Positions 1-12,021 of a stretch of DNA of 64,000 nucleotides are shown here, piece by piece. A program made the translations under genes and the position numbers. The first letter of the stretch is position 1; each line of letters opens with the position of its first letter. The notes beneath the pieces are model-generated. The model ran no database searches and had not been told where the DNA came from. It saw only the letters and a list, made by a program, of their open reading frames with translations. Location of the stretch: positions 1,550,001 to 1,614,000 of the forward strand of contig OX596345.1 in NCBI GenBank assembly GCA_951394405.1, in the 5' to 3' direction. Source of the DNA: Coprinellus micaceus (lineage: Eukaryota; Basidiomycota; Agaricomycetes; Agaricales; Psathyrellaceae).

Positions 1-1119
1 TCTCTTCTCGAACATCCCGCCCACGCCCTCGGGCACACTCTTGGACACCATCATCTTCTTCGAGGACGAAGGTAAACTGCCACTCTCGTACACTGGGTTT
101 GTTCGCGTTCTGCTAACCCCGACAGTCGACGAACGGTACCCATTCCTCAGGTTTGCCGGGGGCTCAGGTGGTACAGCAAGGTACGGAGCCGAGAGTGTCG
201 TGACCAGAATCGCCTGCTTCAGGAGCATCTTCTCCGGCAGGTGCTTAGCACTCGAAGAAGCCTGCTGCATTGCGGGCGGCGACAGGGATGCCGGCGAAGC
301 TAGTGTAGACGGTCCCAGGATGTAATGGATGAGGGTATCGAAAGGACGTGTGCCAGAAGGGACTTGGCTAAGTGCCAAGGGCTTGGCAGCCAGCATAGGC
401 GATGAAGGTGCCGTTATCGGTGTCGTACTCCCGCTGGAATGAAGTGACAGCACGGACGACGTGGGCGAGGCAGATACCGAGGAGCCTGCAGAAGAGGGTG
501 TGCTCCCGAAACCCCCAAAATTGAACGTTCGTCGGTTGCGGATTTTTTCCGGAGCGGATGCGGGTGGAGGAGAGAGCAGTGGCATCGACGACGAGGATGC
601 TTTTTTGTTGAGCGCAGGTGTAGCCCCAATCCCGTTCGTGGTCTTAACCGCTTGTTTGGAGGATACGAGGTAGTCATCTGCCCGCACAGTGAACTCCCGA
701 GTGGCCGAATCCTCCACGTACACCTGCACCCTTTTCCCGGACGTCGACGGCCGCGGTGTGGAGACAAATCTGGCTGCTCTATCGAGCACAGACATAATAC
801 CGAGGGCCCCCGTTGCATTAAAGAGTGGTTCACTGAGCTTGAGCACCCGCACAGTCGGGACGATCTGCCAGGCCTGGGGGATGACAGGCACGTCATGGGT
901 GGCGATGATCACGAGTGAGTTGGCGAGAGCTGGTGACGCGCAGAGGAGAGCGGCGAGGTCGGTGGGTGGGGGAGTGTTGAGGACGAGGATGGTGGTTGTC
1001 GTCGCCGTTGCCGACAATGAGGAAAGGGCGTCGAGGTCGAGGACCCATGGAGTGTCGCCGAAGGGATCTACAGGCAGACGTGGGCGGAACTCTGTGTTGT
1101 TGAGAGTACGCCGCTTCAT
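1..1119 (-). CDS. Unknown fungal protein, N-terminal 373 codons (runs off the left edge)
   Basis: An ATG at 1119 (minus strand) opens a frame that stays clear of stops for 373 codons to base 1, so the 3' part lies outside the window. The first 130 residues look like an ordered domain with alternating hydrophobic segments (VLDLDAL, ILVLNTP, LVIIATHDVPVIPQAWQIVP). A Ser/Pro/Thr-rich stretch follows, then a second ordered block around residues 270-330 (DTLIHYILGP, LPEKMLLKQAILVTTLSAPYL). I do not recognise the family and assign no function. The plus-strand ORFs across this span (461-673, 652-918, 689-1174) are antisense shadows. The open length and protein-like composition support a real gene. 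No intron is needed in the visible part. Confidence 0.7.
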   Translation of the reverse strand, partial: MKRRTLNNTEFRPRLPVDPFGDTPWVLDLDALSSLSATATTTTILVLNTPPPTDLAALLCASPALANSLVIIATHDVPVIPQAWQIVPTVRVLKLSEPLFNATGALGIMSVLDRAARFVSTPRPSTSGKRVQVYVEDSATREFTVRADDYLVSSKQAVKTTNGIGATPALNKKASSSSMPLLSPPPASAPEKIRNRRTFNFGGFGSTPSSAGSSVSASPTSSVLSLHSSGSTTPITAPSSPMLAAKPLALSQVPSGTRPFDTLIHYILGPSTLASPASLSPPAMQQASSSAKHLPEKMLLKQAILVTTLSAPYLAVPPEPPANLRNGYRSSTVGVSRTRTNPVYESGSLPSSSKKMMVSKSVPEGVGGMFEKR

Positions 1120-4100
1120 GGTATCGAGGAGGAAGGGACTTCGGAGGAAGGGGGAGGAGATGGAAGAGGACTAAGTCAGCATTTCTTATCGTACGTCCGA
1201 CCGAGTTGGTGACGGTGACTGATGATGGTGTTCGCCGCAGCTGGTCCCGCCTTGTTTCGTGGCCCGGCTTTCTGCTTCCGGCCCATGACCTCATTTGTCC
1301 TTCATTCCATTGCCCCCGACATCCCTCCTCACCCTCAAATTGGGCGCTCGTGGGTGCGAGTGCGCTCCTAGCTGGGTTCTCTCGGATACAAATGCAAGGG
1401 GGAAGATGCAATCGAATTCCCCGTTTCATCCCTGTCTCATCGTCTTCTACTGGGGTTCATTTCTTGCGTGTAACCCTAAGACTCATCCCATCTCTGACCC
1501 GCATGCAAAAGGCCCAAATGAGACTGGGGGCAAAGCAACAAAAAGGAATGCAGAGGTAAACAGGGACCAATGGGAATTCCCGACCCGACCTTCCAGCCAA
1601 TCTTCAGTGGGTTAAATAGCTGGCCCTGCATGATTGTCGGAATTGTCGAAGTTTTGAACGTTCGTGTTCTGTGGGCGCTGCGACGGATGGGGAAGCCTTT
1701 CGCCCGTTGAGCATGTCAATCGGAAAAGTAGCTGATATACCATCTTTACGACATCATCGCCTCCGCCGGCTCGAAAGGGACATATACTGAGAAGGTACGT
1801 ACGCCTGGCGAATCTCGCTCCGAGACAGGCTAGCGTATCCTCCAATTGAACTGAATGAACCCTGGGTACCTGGATCACCCGGACACCTTAGGCCCATCCA
1901 TCTGGATGAATGTACGATGTCAACGGAGGTAGGTACCAGGAGGCACGGGCGCCTACAAAGGCCAAACAAAAGTGGAACAGGAGGTCTACGCGGGCAGTCA
2001 TGGGGAGTCAAAGTGCAGCTCCGTTCACTAGCGAACAAACGACGTCCGCACGCACAACACCCCGCGCTGTCCATCCGACATCTCAAGCAGTCCCATGACT
2101 TCGTCACCTTAAGATCACCTCCCACAAACCTGACTCGCGCAATGGAACAACAGCTCATAGAACATTGAGCTGCGGAGCTCTCTTTCCCTTTGGGGTAGGT
2201 GCACACCAGGTGAATCGCAATGATGTGCTTCTCCACGCCGTCGCCGTCGACTATGAAAATCGGATCCTCCATCAACCATTAGCAGTACCCACACGTGGCC
2301 GGCTCATGAGTGGAAAGTGGACTCCGAGTAAAGCGAAGGGCGACAACTACCGTAACAAATGTGCAGCTGCACACAGCGCCCAGGTGAACTCGGCTTCGGA
2401 AACGAACGCGCGTCAACGAGCGGGAAGCGCCCGTGGGGCCTCGATCGAATTGGGATAGGGGCTAGCGCACATCAGGGTGGCGCTGCACCAGGCTAGTCCG
2501 CCTCTTGAACGTTCGAACGCCCGAACGACAGCCAGGCACCCAGGGTCCGTTTACGAGTAAAGGATATGCACCAGCGTGACCTTTGCTTCACCCTCCCCCG
2601 ATCGCATTCACCTTGTCGCTCCGGCGCCAGCCCGAAACCCAGGGAATGAGGACCCCAGCACCCACATTTCATTTCGCTCGACCTAGCCCCTTCGCATGAC
2701 CCCTCATTTCGCTTGAGACTTGCCTCGCGGCTCGGTATGCATCTAGCCATTTGTGATCCTAGACCCGGGAGCGATGGTATGATCGGGTGGGATGGCCACT
2801 GCTGTCTTGTGCCAGTGCATGGTTCGACACTGGGGTTCAGATTTCCCTGATACGTTATTCAAGTCGCGGGGGACCAACAGGAATGTCTCAATGATACGAG
2901 GCAAGGACGGGTACAAGCAGGTCTCGGGTTCAAGGCATAGGCGCCTATAATTAGACGTACTTGGGATATTCCTGGATTCCCTCATGATTAAGCACCCCGG
3001 GCACGGACAATGTGATCTAAGCAGCGAAGGTGAAGCCTGAAGGTGAAGGTCGATTGGGTGACTACGCTAATTACAGCGAATAAACGCGCCCTCGCACAGC
3101 AAGATAGGGGCCAAGCGCCACCTTACGCATGAATTCGCCACCCGCATACATACCTCTCGCCATTCCAATACAACACACGCACCATCGTCACTCATATATT
3201 AGCCACGTTCCGCTAAGCACCGTCTTCGTGCTCCTTCCAAAAGCACTGACATCTAACGCCACCGTTGACTACCTGAATTGAGTTTACGGTCTATTAAAGG
3301 TGAACAAGCATTTTACCTTTCAGAACGGCGGTTAGAGAGGCCGGACAGCTTACTTGAGGAATTGAAGCCTCGAGGACGGTCACGCCGTCGCGCTTGCTCC
3401 ATTGCGTCACGAACGTTTTGCGGGGGTTGAGTGTCTTGCGAGGTACGAGCTCTGAACCTGTTGGCCCAGACTTCTCTATGTGGCTGGGCTCAAGGGAATC
3501 CACGTCGTCCAGGCCAATGAGAGTGGATGGACGTCAAGAACTACACCAAATAAAATAAGCGCCCATCCTACGTTTGGCAAACGCCCCTTGACCAAAGCCC
3601 GGCCCGCATTCGCCGAAGTTCGAATTCAACGCGCCCCGCCGAGTCAGTCTTTCGCTCTGACCTCCATTCGCCCGCGTCTCCATCTTCTCAACCACACCCA
3701 GGCAAGCTATAAACTATCGGTGTCGAATACGACCGAACTTAGGTGTTGGATGGGAATTGGTGGTCTTCACTGATCGCTCTGGGCGCGACACGCATACCTC
3801 CAGCTGTCAATGCTACCCTCAGCGCTAGCTTTGCGTCGGTGTAGATTGGCGGCTTGAACCCCTTGAGCTCACCACAGCGTCTGCCTAACTGAAGTGGGTC
3901 CAGGCGCACTTCGGTCACGCGTCGGTGCTAGGCGAAGTCTTCACAACACTTGGCTCGGAATCGCGCCAGTATCTGGTCGACCGGGGTTGCATTCCACCAT
4001 GTCCGTACCCTGAGCATCGTGTACAGTTATGCTCACCTAGCAGCGGCCACGGAATGAGCCATCGTGGGGAGATTGAAGGGAGCCGTCATCAGCGAAATGC

Positions 4101-4546
4101 TAGGGACTGATGAGCTTTTTGGCTGGAGGTTGGATATGAGCAATTTCCATTTCCTGTCCAAGTGTATGCGCTCGATTGATGTACTGGTACTTTGCTGGCC
4201 AGCGAGACGAAGCCAGGTTCATATTCCCTCTGGTACTTCATGTCGAACAATGTAATTCACCCAGATCGGTTCAGGGCATAGATAGCGAGAGGGAAACGTG
4301 CCAAACCCATACCTACGTGCAAGAGCAAGCCGTCCCATCACCTCCCGCGTTGCCACTGGTGTATGGTCCCTGAGCATCACGCCCACTTAAGCGCCCACCC
4401 AAAGGCCCCGAGTCAAGGCCACGGCAACTGCCGAACCGAAGCACCCACGCCCGTACCACGCGTTCAAGCTTCCAAGTTGAGCACACTTGGCGGACACCGT
4501 CATCTCTCCGGTACCCCTCTGGCATCCCCTCTAACATGCACGAGAA
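1120..4546. other. Gene-poor stretch, no supported gene
   Basis: About 3.4 kb in which every reading frame is short and low in protein-like composition. Several ORFs start at non-ATG codons. I see no conserved domain, tRNA or clear repeat. It separates the unknown gene at the left edge from the first F-box-like gene. The right end presumably holds the promoter of the gene starting at 4547. Confidence 0.5.
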
Positions 4547-6020
4547 ATGGGCGTCTTACACTGGTACGGGTCGGCTCTGGTCGACAATCAGGGTTGCGGG
4601 GAGCTAACATACACACTCCAACGGTCCCTAGACCTCCCATTCGAACTTCGAGAGCAGATTCTTGTGAATTGCACCAGGGGATCCCTTGGTGCCCTCAGTG
4701 CGACTGCCAAGTCGGTCACACATGAGGCGGAAGTCATACTTTACGATGTGATCTCTCTTCACGAATCGCGTGAACACGAACTCAACGCCTGTCTGAGGAC
4801 ACTCACCGGATCCAGATCATCGCGCAAGGCACAGTTAGTCCACACCTTCGCCGTGACCTTCATTCAGGATCACAACAACAAGGCTCGGAAGAAGAACCGG
4901 AAGAACATGAAAAGCCTCTGGGGCTTTATCCATCTAGCCCTGCGCGGGATGACCGGTCTGACTACGCTCTCTGTGTGGGCGCCTGAAGACGCCAATACGA
5001 TCGGCATTGAGCAAGTTCTGCGGTATGTGTATTGTATTATACGCTGTCGCAAATAGACTTACTTGTTTTCAAAGGAAAGGGTACTTTCATCTCCAACGCC
5101 TCTACATCAACAATATCAAGGACTTTGGGCGGCTTCTAGAGTGCCAGCCCAGCCTCGAGGTCGTTGGCCTGTGGTTCAAATGGCGTTACGTGGCTCGACT
5201 CCCAGAAAAGTGGGTCCAGCTGAAGTGGAAGTTGGCGCAGCGTCAGGTCGACTCGCTCGCTAATTCGCGATCGTCGAACTCGAGGGCCGTAGGATCCTCC
5301 GCTCCCCAAGCACACCCAATCGTGTTCAATATTGACTATGACCTCCACGGTTCACCGTTACGATGCCTCACCATCTACGAATACCCGCTAAAGGACTGCC
5401 AAAACGCCCCGCCTGTGGGCAAGGCTTCCGGAGAGCACGGTGCCACTCGTCCCAATCCCAAACTATTTGAAATTTCCAGCAAAAATTCGCTAGCACGCGG
5501 GCAAGTTCACGAAGATATGAAGCTAGACTTCAGAGAAGTAGATCAAAACCTCTGTCTCGTACTCCCGGAAATGTCTCCACCGCATTTGCGCTGGGCTTCG
5601 GAGGTGTTCTCACACGTCGCTGGGTTGTATCCTCCGGGCGTACGAATGCCCTTTGTCACGCTTTCTGTGATAGACCTTCCAAAGCCTTCCATTGACATGG
5701 TAAGTTAAAATTTCCTATGCATATAAATGGAAGAAATGATACAGGAACAGGATGCACTGTATGAGCCATTCAAGCAACTAGTTGTCGCTCTTGTGACTCG
5801 GGGGGTGGATGACTTCGAAATTAGAGCTCATTTCGAAGGGTGGGATAACCCAAGGATGGGCTATCATTGGGTGGAAGACGACTCGCCGATTATGACCAAA
5901 AGATTCGGAAGTATCATCCGTGAGGTGGTGGGCGAAATGTTGGGGCGAAAGGGGAACTTTTGGTTCCAGACCGACTACGACGAGTGTTGTTTCCCTCATG
6001 ACTGGCACGAATTTGATTAG
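4547..6020 (+). CDS. F-box-like protein, family copy 1 (458 aa, 3 exons)
   Basis: Predicted exons are 4547-5022, 5075-5699 and 5745-6020. The introns are 52 nt (phase 2) and 45 nt (phase 0). An F-box-like motif lies near residues 30-45 (LDLPFELREQILVNCTRG), matching the LPxELxxxIL pattern of substrate adaptors of SCF ubiquitin ligases. The rest aligns by eye with the two minus-strand copies at 10.5-13.7 kb. Shared blocks are HTFAVTF, TTLSVWAPE, SLEVVGLWF, a LTIYEYP-type strand and an acidic C-terminal FQ-x-D/E-E-C/V-x-FP-like end. Both intron positions and phases match the paralogs, which supports the model. Binding to Skp1 is inference from the motif alone. No leucine-rich repeats are obvious. 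The substrate is unknown. Confidence 0.75.
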
Positions 6021-6951
6021 CTCGGGTTCAAGTGGCTACATCATGGTCCCCAAGTTTCCAGCCTGACTCATTTAGCGGTGACGCATTAAGTGTCCGTGCC
6101 TTCTCAGTTGAGCACCGAGCAGGAGCCCCTGGGTGTTCTTCAAACCCCAAGGGGAAGAGATAAGCGCCGAGACCAAATATGACCAAAGCGCAAAAATCTA
6201 TAAAAGTCCCACCTGAGCTTGAGGTTGGCGCCAGCTCACAACGTCCACCACACACACGCTCTATCGATGCCGCAAGGCGTTACTTGCGCTCTTCCTACGG
6301 TGGAACGGGCGCGCTCTCCTCCTAATGGGAGAGGGATCGGTCCTCACTACGGAGTTCAGTACCATGGCCGGAGAGCCTAGGCCGGGGTCTTAGGTACCAT
6401 GGCTAGCCTTAAGCATAACCAGGCGTATGATGTACAACTGGGCGCAGCGAACAGTACTCCGTCTGCTCCAGGGTTTACGAACCCTGCGATGCGACGTGGC
6501 CCTCATGTGCAACAGGAGAACCGGGTCTCGTCCTTGGAGTCCTAGGCTGGTGACAGCTTTAGGCTACGGGGACGTCAACTGCAGAGTGTGATCCGGTTTG
6601 ATTGTGGTGCTTGTTCCGCTGCTTGGCTAGACCAACGTTTGGGCTCTTGATTCCATGGTATGGCATACGAGGAGCTGAGCAGTGTTGGTTTCGAGCTCGA
6701 CGCCATTCTGCATGCAGAGTGCGTCAAATTTTTCCTCCCTTGAACCTGTTCTCAGGTTTGGTCGCAGCCTTTGGTGATGATTATGTACGTGGACATATTT
6801 TGGACGTGCCGCCTTCTGACTGATTGGGACTTGCAGCAATCTTTAAGTCTGCCTCCTTACGCCCCCGGATCTACTCATATTCATCAAGGTTACATTCCAA
6901 TGTCCAACCCCTATTCCAGCGGTTACAATGATACAATGCATGTCCAAGAGA
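6021..6951. other. Intergenic stretch with a TATA box and a broken coding-like frame
   Basis: A TATAAAAG sequence at about 6199 precedes an ATG at 6267. The frame from this ATG reads 37 codons to TAG at 6378. The same frame reopens at an ATG at 6399 for about 48 codons to a TAG near 6543, then shows further coding-like pieces (MAYEELSSVGFELDAILHA) broken by TGAs near 6648 and 6741. No splicing scheme I tried removes all the stops with good splice sites. This could be a decayed gene or chance. A further plus-strand piece (about 6836-6962) overlaps the 3' end of the RING gene, which argues for chance in that part. Confidence 0.25.
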
Positions 6952-9209
6952 TTAGCTTTTGAAAATCCTGAGCAGCCGCTGCTCTGTCACAATCCTCGTC
7001 CGACAGAGGGGGCATTCCCTGGAACTAGCCATGATCAAGTCCGAGCAGCCCCGACACATCGCCAAATGTCTGTCATTTCAATCAGTACAGTCCAAACTAC
7101 GCTCCACACAGAGCCAACGTACCCGCAGTCCACGATCGCGATGTTCGCCTCCTCGTCCTGGCATACAACACACAGCCCAGTTCGTTCCTGATAGTACGAG
7201 GCTGGCGAAGGTCTGTGGGGCGGGGGAGCAGGGTTTGGAATTTCCCTGTGTTTCTCTTCGTTCGGCACGGAGCCAACAGGTTCAGAATGAGAGCTCGAGC
7301 TTGCCACTGGTGAGTCTGCATTAGCGTTCCCATTCGATGACCCCTGCCGCCTGTGCCCCGCCCTCTCCTCTCCCTCATCGTCGCTGCTATCAACTGGATC
7401 AAGCCTCGTTATCCGTATCGTCTCCTCCGGTCCACCGGGAGCTCGGCTTGCTTGCTCCCTACGCCTCTCCCTCTCTCTTTCCGCGTCCCTTTCCCTCTCT
7501 TCCTGCTCCCGTTGCTCCCTTTCCCGCTCTCTCGCTCTTTCCCTTTCCCGTTCCCTCTCCTCCTCACGCTCCCTCTGCCTTTGCAATATTTCCATTTCCT
7601 CCATTTCCTCGCGTTCCCTCGCCCGCTGCCGTTCAAGTTTCTCAGCCTCGACCAGCTGCTCGACCTTCTTCACCAATTCGCCCTTCTCCAGTACTTGACC
7701 CGCGTTGACGTGGTTAGTGAACAATATTGATTTAAGAGCGCTTATACTGAGCGCTTTGATCTCTTGAGTGTTCATGGTCAAGAGAGCATCGAGATTGGGC
7801 ACAGGTGGTGGTGGTGCACTTGGCGTGGATGAAGTCCGCCCTCGCGAACCATTGGAGTTCGGAGAATTCGCCCCAGGTTGAGCCGACCGGGGCGGGGGTG
7901 GAGGCGGAGGGGCCTGTTGGTACTGTTGCTGTGGGCTAGGCCTCGGGCTTCGAGGGCGAGGCGGGGGCGGTGGGGGTGCGGAATAATCGGGACTTCCCGC
8001 TCCTGCGTCGTAGAACGATCCCCCAGGAGGAGGTTGTGGAGGTGGAGGATAGAATTCTGGCGGTGGCGGTGGATGGTATCCGTACCCGGGAGGAGGCTGC
8101 CCCCATCCTGGCTGCTGTTGTTGGTGCCACTGTTGCCCGGGGTATCCGCTAGACGCCTGTGGTGGAGGCTGATTGTAGGCCTGCGGTCTTGGAGGAGGGT
8201 TAGGTGGCGGACCCCAGTGTCCCTGTTGGTAGTACCCTTGTGGGGGTGGTGCTGAATGATAGCCCGGTTGGTATTGAGGGTAATAACCTCCAGACCCCGT
8301 TTGCGGCTGTGGCTCACGAGGTAGTGGCGGTGGGGGCGGTGGTGGTGGTCGCGCATTGTGATTCGAAGGAGGGTCAGGCGTGAGGTCAGGGCGGGCGAAT
8401 TGTTGATGCCGAGGGGGGTTGTTATCGCGGGGAGGGGGCGGGGGCGGGGCACCTGAAGACGAGCGGAACATGTTGCGCAAACCCGGGCGGCTTTCTGCTG
8501 CTGGTACAGAGTTTCGCCGGTAGTAATTCTGCAACAAGGATGGCAATGCGTTCGTAGGGATATCTTGGCATTTTAACGCACCTCGTGTACGCGAGGTAGA
8601 CACCCATTCTGCGTCCGAGTGTTGACAAGGGCGTCAATGATATCGTCTTTCTCCACTGCCCTCGTAATGTTGATGTCATACGCATTAGCGTATTTGCGCA
8701 ACTTGGCGATTGGGAGAGTTTTAAGATGGGCTCGGCCACCAGCAGTGACTACGGGGGACACCAAGGACGAAATTAGATAGGCCGCCCGGTGAACTCGGCA
8801 AGGTCATGGCCAACACAATACGCACTAGTTAGGTATTCGATACAGTAGCCACATACGCTCATGACATCGTACCCCGTATCCGGCCCCGTTCGAGGCATGA
8901 GAGCCTGGTAGTCACTGCAGTTATGGCAGTACATAAAGCCTTTCAAGCCAATCGAGCAGAATACGGAAAGAGACCAGATATTCGAGTCAATAACGACACC
9001 GAAGAGTGTGGCGCAGCAGAGAGACAATTAGCGTCCAATTTCAAGGATAGCGAGAAGCTAGGCGCACCGCAGTGATTACACTTTCTCGACCTCGAGAATA
9101 GGATATTGAACTCCTTCCCGCACTTCCTGCATGAATCTGAGTCGTGTGATTGCGATGGTGCTGGACCGCTGAGGAGCGGCAGACCTCTGGGAGCTCTTCC
9201 ATCCGCCAT
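6952..9209 (-). CDS. FYVE-like / SAP / RING-finger E3 ubiquitin ligase (648 aa, 5 exons)
   Basis: Predicted exons on the minus strand are 9209-9068, 8939-8826, 8748-8582, 8528-7123 and 7069-6952; all phases close. The N-terminus has a FYVE-like zinc finger with eight cysteines in CxxC pairs (C27/C30, C44/C47, C52/C55, C77/C80). It lacks the basic RRHHCR core of lipid-binding FYVE domains. A SAP-like helix pair follows (about 88-120, HLKTLPIAKLRKYANAY), then a long Pro/Gln/Tyr-rich linker, then a second SAP-like segment (MNTQEIKALSISALKSILF). Next comes a long Glu/Arg helix and a C-terminal RING (CVVC, CGH, CRGC, CPLC). FYVE-like, SAP and RING is the order of animal RNF34/RFFL (CARP) ligases. 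The RING predicts E2-dependent ubiquitin transfer. Targets and location are not shown. Confidence 0.88.
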
Positions 9210-9834
9210 TTCGACTTAAAGGTATGAGGTAGGGCCAAGAGATCTCTTCCTGGTATCTGCGCCTGGTGCCTGCCCGCCGTTCGATTCCTCTATGCGCGGG
9301 TCTTCGCTGGGGAGGTAGTGTTCAGAGGCTGGTCGACTCGCTCGGCAGGAGGGATGGTGGAAGGAAGAAAGAGAACAAAATGGCGACAATCGATTGTGTT
9401 GGTAAGCCATAGAACTTACTAGAGTTTCTTGATGTAGTGACCGTGGTCCGCAAGTGCACTGCCTTCAGATCCCGACGAGCGCTTGATTATGAACAGGGGC
9501 GCCTCTAGTGTATGTGTAGAAGCGGTATCTTAACTGGGTGGAATAGCTCGATATACCTCCTCCTACAACATGTAGATAAATTTAAGATTTCGTACTAGAG
9601 AAAAGGTATCAGGGTGGTACCACAGAATTTACATGTTTCCAACACATTCGAGGAATCAACTCAACATAGCGACTAGGAGCCACCAAGGGATAGACCGGTA
9701 ATTTGTAGTCAGCAATATTTACCAGTGAGCGAGAGATGCTTACTGTGTTCCTCAATAATCTGGGTGTCAAGCGGAGCCGACCTCCTAAAGGCCAAGATTT
9801 TCCAAAAATTGGGAAGCTTGTCCCACCCCCGTAT
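9210..9834. other. Intergenic stretch, promoter side of the RING gene
   Basis: No supported gene. The minus-strand ORFs here (9216-9410, 9609-9959) are short and not protein-like. The part near 9210-9420 is presumably the 5' leader and promoter of the RING ligase gene. Plus-strand frames just before 9835 may belong to an upstream exon of the next gene, but I could not define one. Confidence 0.4.
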
Positions 9835-10459
9835 GCCATCAGACTACAGCGACGAGCTTGGCACGCAAACGCGAACGGTTGGACTGCCGACCCAAAGGAT
9901 AGCATCCCGCAGACGAGCACGGCGACATGATTCAAAACCTCACGGTAGTGACTCGTCAACCGAGCCTCCGGAGGACGCCCAGTGTGTCGACCGTCTATTC
10001 GACATTAAGTCGGATAGGGCAGTACCCCCAACCTCAGAGTTGACGTCGAGTCGAATCTGTACAGGTGCGGGTACTCCTCCCGTTCCGAGCAGGTCACTCA
10101 GACCGACCCAGGCCGGTTGAACGCCGGATTATAGCTGAGCTTCGCGGTCATGAGCAGGAGGTACAGCAATCGCCCGTACGACGGATCGCGAGCTCCCCCA
10201 CGAAGAAACGACATCAAAGGCGTCTTAGACATGGTGCGGGCGGAGGTCGAAAGAAAGATGCACTCAGGGGTTAAGTTGATGGACCGATTTATACGACTAC
10301 AACTCTTTGGTGGTATTTGGCCCCCAGCGTTTATGTAAGTAACCGTCAAGAGGTCGCTGCGATGGGACACTTACTAGCTGGGCATTGCGAAGGGTCCAGA
10401 GGGATCTAGGCACCAAAATTAGCGTTTCCTTAGCCCTGATAAAGGCACCTCGGTTCTAA
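9835..10459 (+). CDS. Putative small unknown gene (model uncertain)
   Basis: Two protein-like plus-strand stretches suggest a gene. One runs from an ATG at 9835 (MPSDYSDELGTQTRTVG...) for about 85-95 codons. The other covers about 10150-10459 in a different frame (DIKGVLDMVRAEVERKMHSG, FIRLQLFGGIWPPAF). The last intron is convincing: GTAAGT at 10335, TTACTAG ending at 10377, and the joined frame reads AFIWALRRVQRDLGTK to a TAA at 10457-10459. The join between the first two stretches is weak; one option is a donor near 10093 and an acceptor near 10157. I do not recognise the protein. It converges on the F-box-like gene below, and the two stop codons overlap. Confidence 0.4.
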
Positions 10460-12021
10460 TCGTCATCGTCATTGAGATATACAACCTCCTCTTCAAAAAT
10501 GTGGAGGTCGAAACGGCGCTCAAAACCACCAGGGCCAGCGTCACGAATCACCTCGTCCGCGGCATCTGCAAAACTCCCAACCATATCCGCTGACTCTTGT
10601 TCTGATACGGTACGCCCAATTTCAGGGCTGGCGGTCCCAGAGTAGTTCATCAATCCGAACCAGTTGACGTTCTGGTTGAGACAGGTCTTCAGGAGCTGTT
10701 GGAGTGGTTCGCGGATATGTGTCTGTTTTGGCGACGAAATGAGTGTCCGATTCAACCATGTTACTTGTGTCAGACTTCTGAGGTGACCTACCATATTGAG
10801 GTTTTCAGGTGTTGGAGGGTCGACGACAAGGAGGCTCACGAAAGGTTTCCGAATACAAAATATTCCGGACCGGTATGGGAAGCTCTGGAGGATGGGTAGT
10901 GAGAGCTCCCGGGCCCGGCGAAGAGATAATGGTGAGAGGTCTCGAACGGTAAGTTGCAGCAGGCTGTTCATTCTCCATTCTTCATCTCGTGAAAAGTCCA
11001 GCTTCAGATCTTCGTAAAGTTGCCTTTGGGCTTCGACGTTCCGGCCATAGAAAGCCAAGAAATGGGTATTCGCCCCTTCCCCCAGGGGCTGTTCATCGAC
11101 GTTCGACGCTAGCATCGCCGAGCCAGCTTCCAGTGGGTAGTCGTAGATAGTCAGGGTCCGCACAGTGGCACCACGATGGTTATGAAGGTCGTGCTCTATT
11201 TCAAAGACCACCGGCCTTTGCGTGCCCTTCGGGGCTGAGGGAGAGAGACTCCATTGTGTTCTATTTGTGAGTCCCGACGAGCCCGTGAAAAGATGGCGAG
11301 CCAGTTGCCACTGAATTTTCATGGGCCAAGTGCCCCTGTGAGTATATGTGGACCACAACCCTATGACTTCAAGGCAGGGCAGGGACTGTAGGAGTTGAGG
11401 GAGATCGTTCAGGCCACTGATGTACAGTCTCCGAAGGGTAAATACCCTCCGTCTGCAATACCATTGTCAAATCCATGGCCAGAAAGGAAGCGAGGGTGGT
11501 ACGCACTCAAGAATCGCCCTGATGCCCATCCAGGTGACATCCAACGGCTCCGGAGCCCAAACGGAGAGGACTTGCAAAGAAGTCATGAGTCTGAGCCCAA
11601 TGCGAAGTTGGACGAATATCTTCTCCGCGAACTGAGCGCTTTCCGAGTGATTGAAAGTGACCGCAAAGGTTTGTATTAAGCGTGCCTTTTTGCTCGATCC
11701 AGGATCGCAGAGGGTTCGAAGGCAAGCCGTGAGCTGCGATTCGCACGAAAGGTGCAGCGATACGGTCTCGTAGAGCATCGTTTCTGCTTCACTTGTGATC
11801 TCTTTCGACGTTACACTGAGGTGCGCAAGCGCCTTGGGAGTGCAATATGTGAGAATTTGCTCTCGGAGCTCGAGTGGAAGGCCTTGGGGAAAAGTTGATG
11901 TGAGCCCGCGGGTACGGGACCTGATGGGTTTGGAGAAGCGGAGAGTACCTGTGTACGATACGTTTGCTGGAGGTGCCATCGCAGACGAGGATGGGTGCGC
12001 AGAGGAGTTGAGGGCGCTCAT
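10456..12021 (-). CDS. F-box-like protein, family copy 2 (about 480 aa, 3 exons)
   Basis: Predicted exons are 12021-11507, 11452-10792 and 10722-10456. The F-box-like motif is at about residues 47-65 (GLPLELREQILTYCTPK). Family blocks follow: TFAVTFNHS, LQVLSVWAPE, TLRRLYISGLNDL, CLEVIGLW, VRTLTIYDYPL and a C-terminal FEEEVVYLNDDDD. The first intron (54 nt, phase 2) matches copies 1 and 3. The second (69 nt, GTAGGT..AACAG) is a multiple of three with no stop, so it can look like coding sequence. Its position matches the 45-nt intron of copy 1, so I remove it. Function is inferred only from the F-box-like motif. The stop TAG (10458-10456) overlaps the TAA of the plus-strand neighbour. Confidence 0.78.

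Noticed and set aside
414..1429. Minus frames 414-896 and 893-1429 and the plus frames opposite them
   Set aside because: They overlap the long minus-strand frame 1119-1 in other frames and have low-complexity, non-globular composition, so they are shadows.
7337..8255. Plus-strand Pro/Leu- and Arg/Trp-rich frames over the RING gene
   Set aside because: They are antisense translations of the Glu/Arg and Pro-rich coding regions of the minus-strand ligase.
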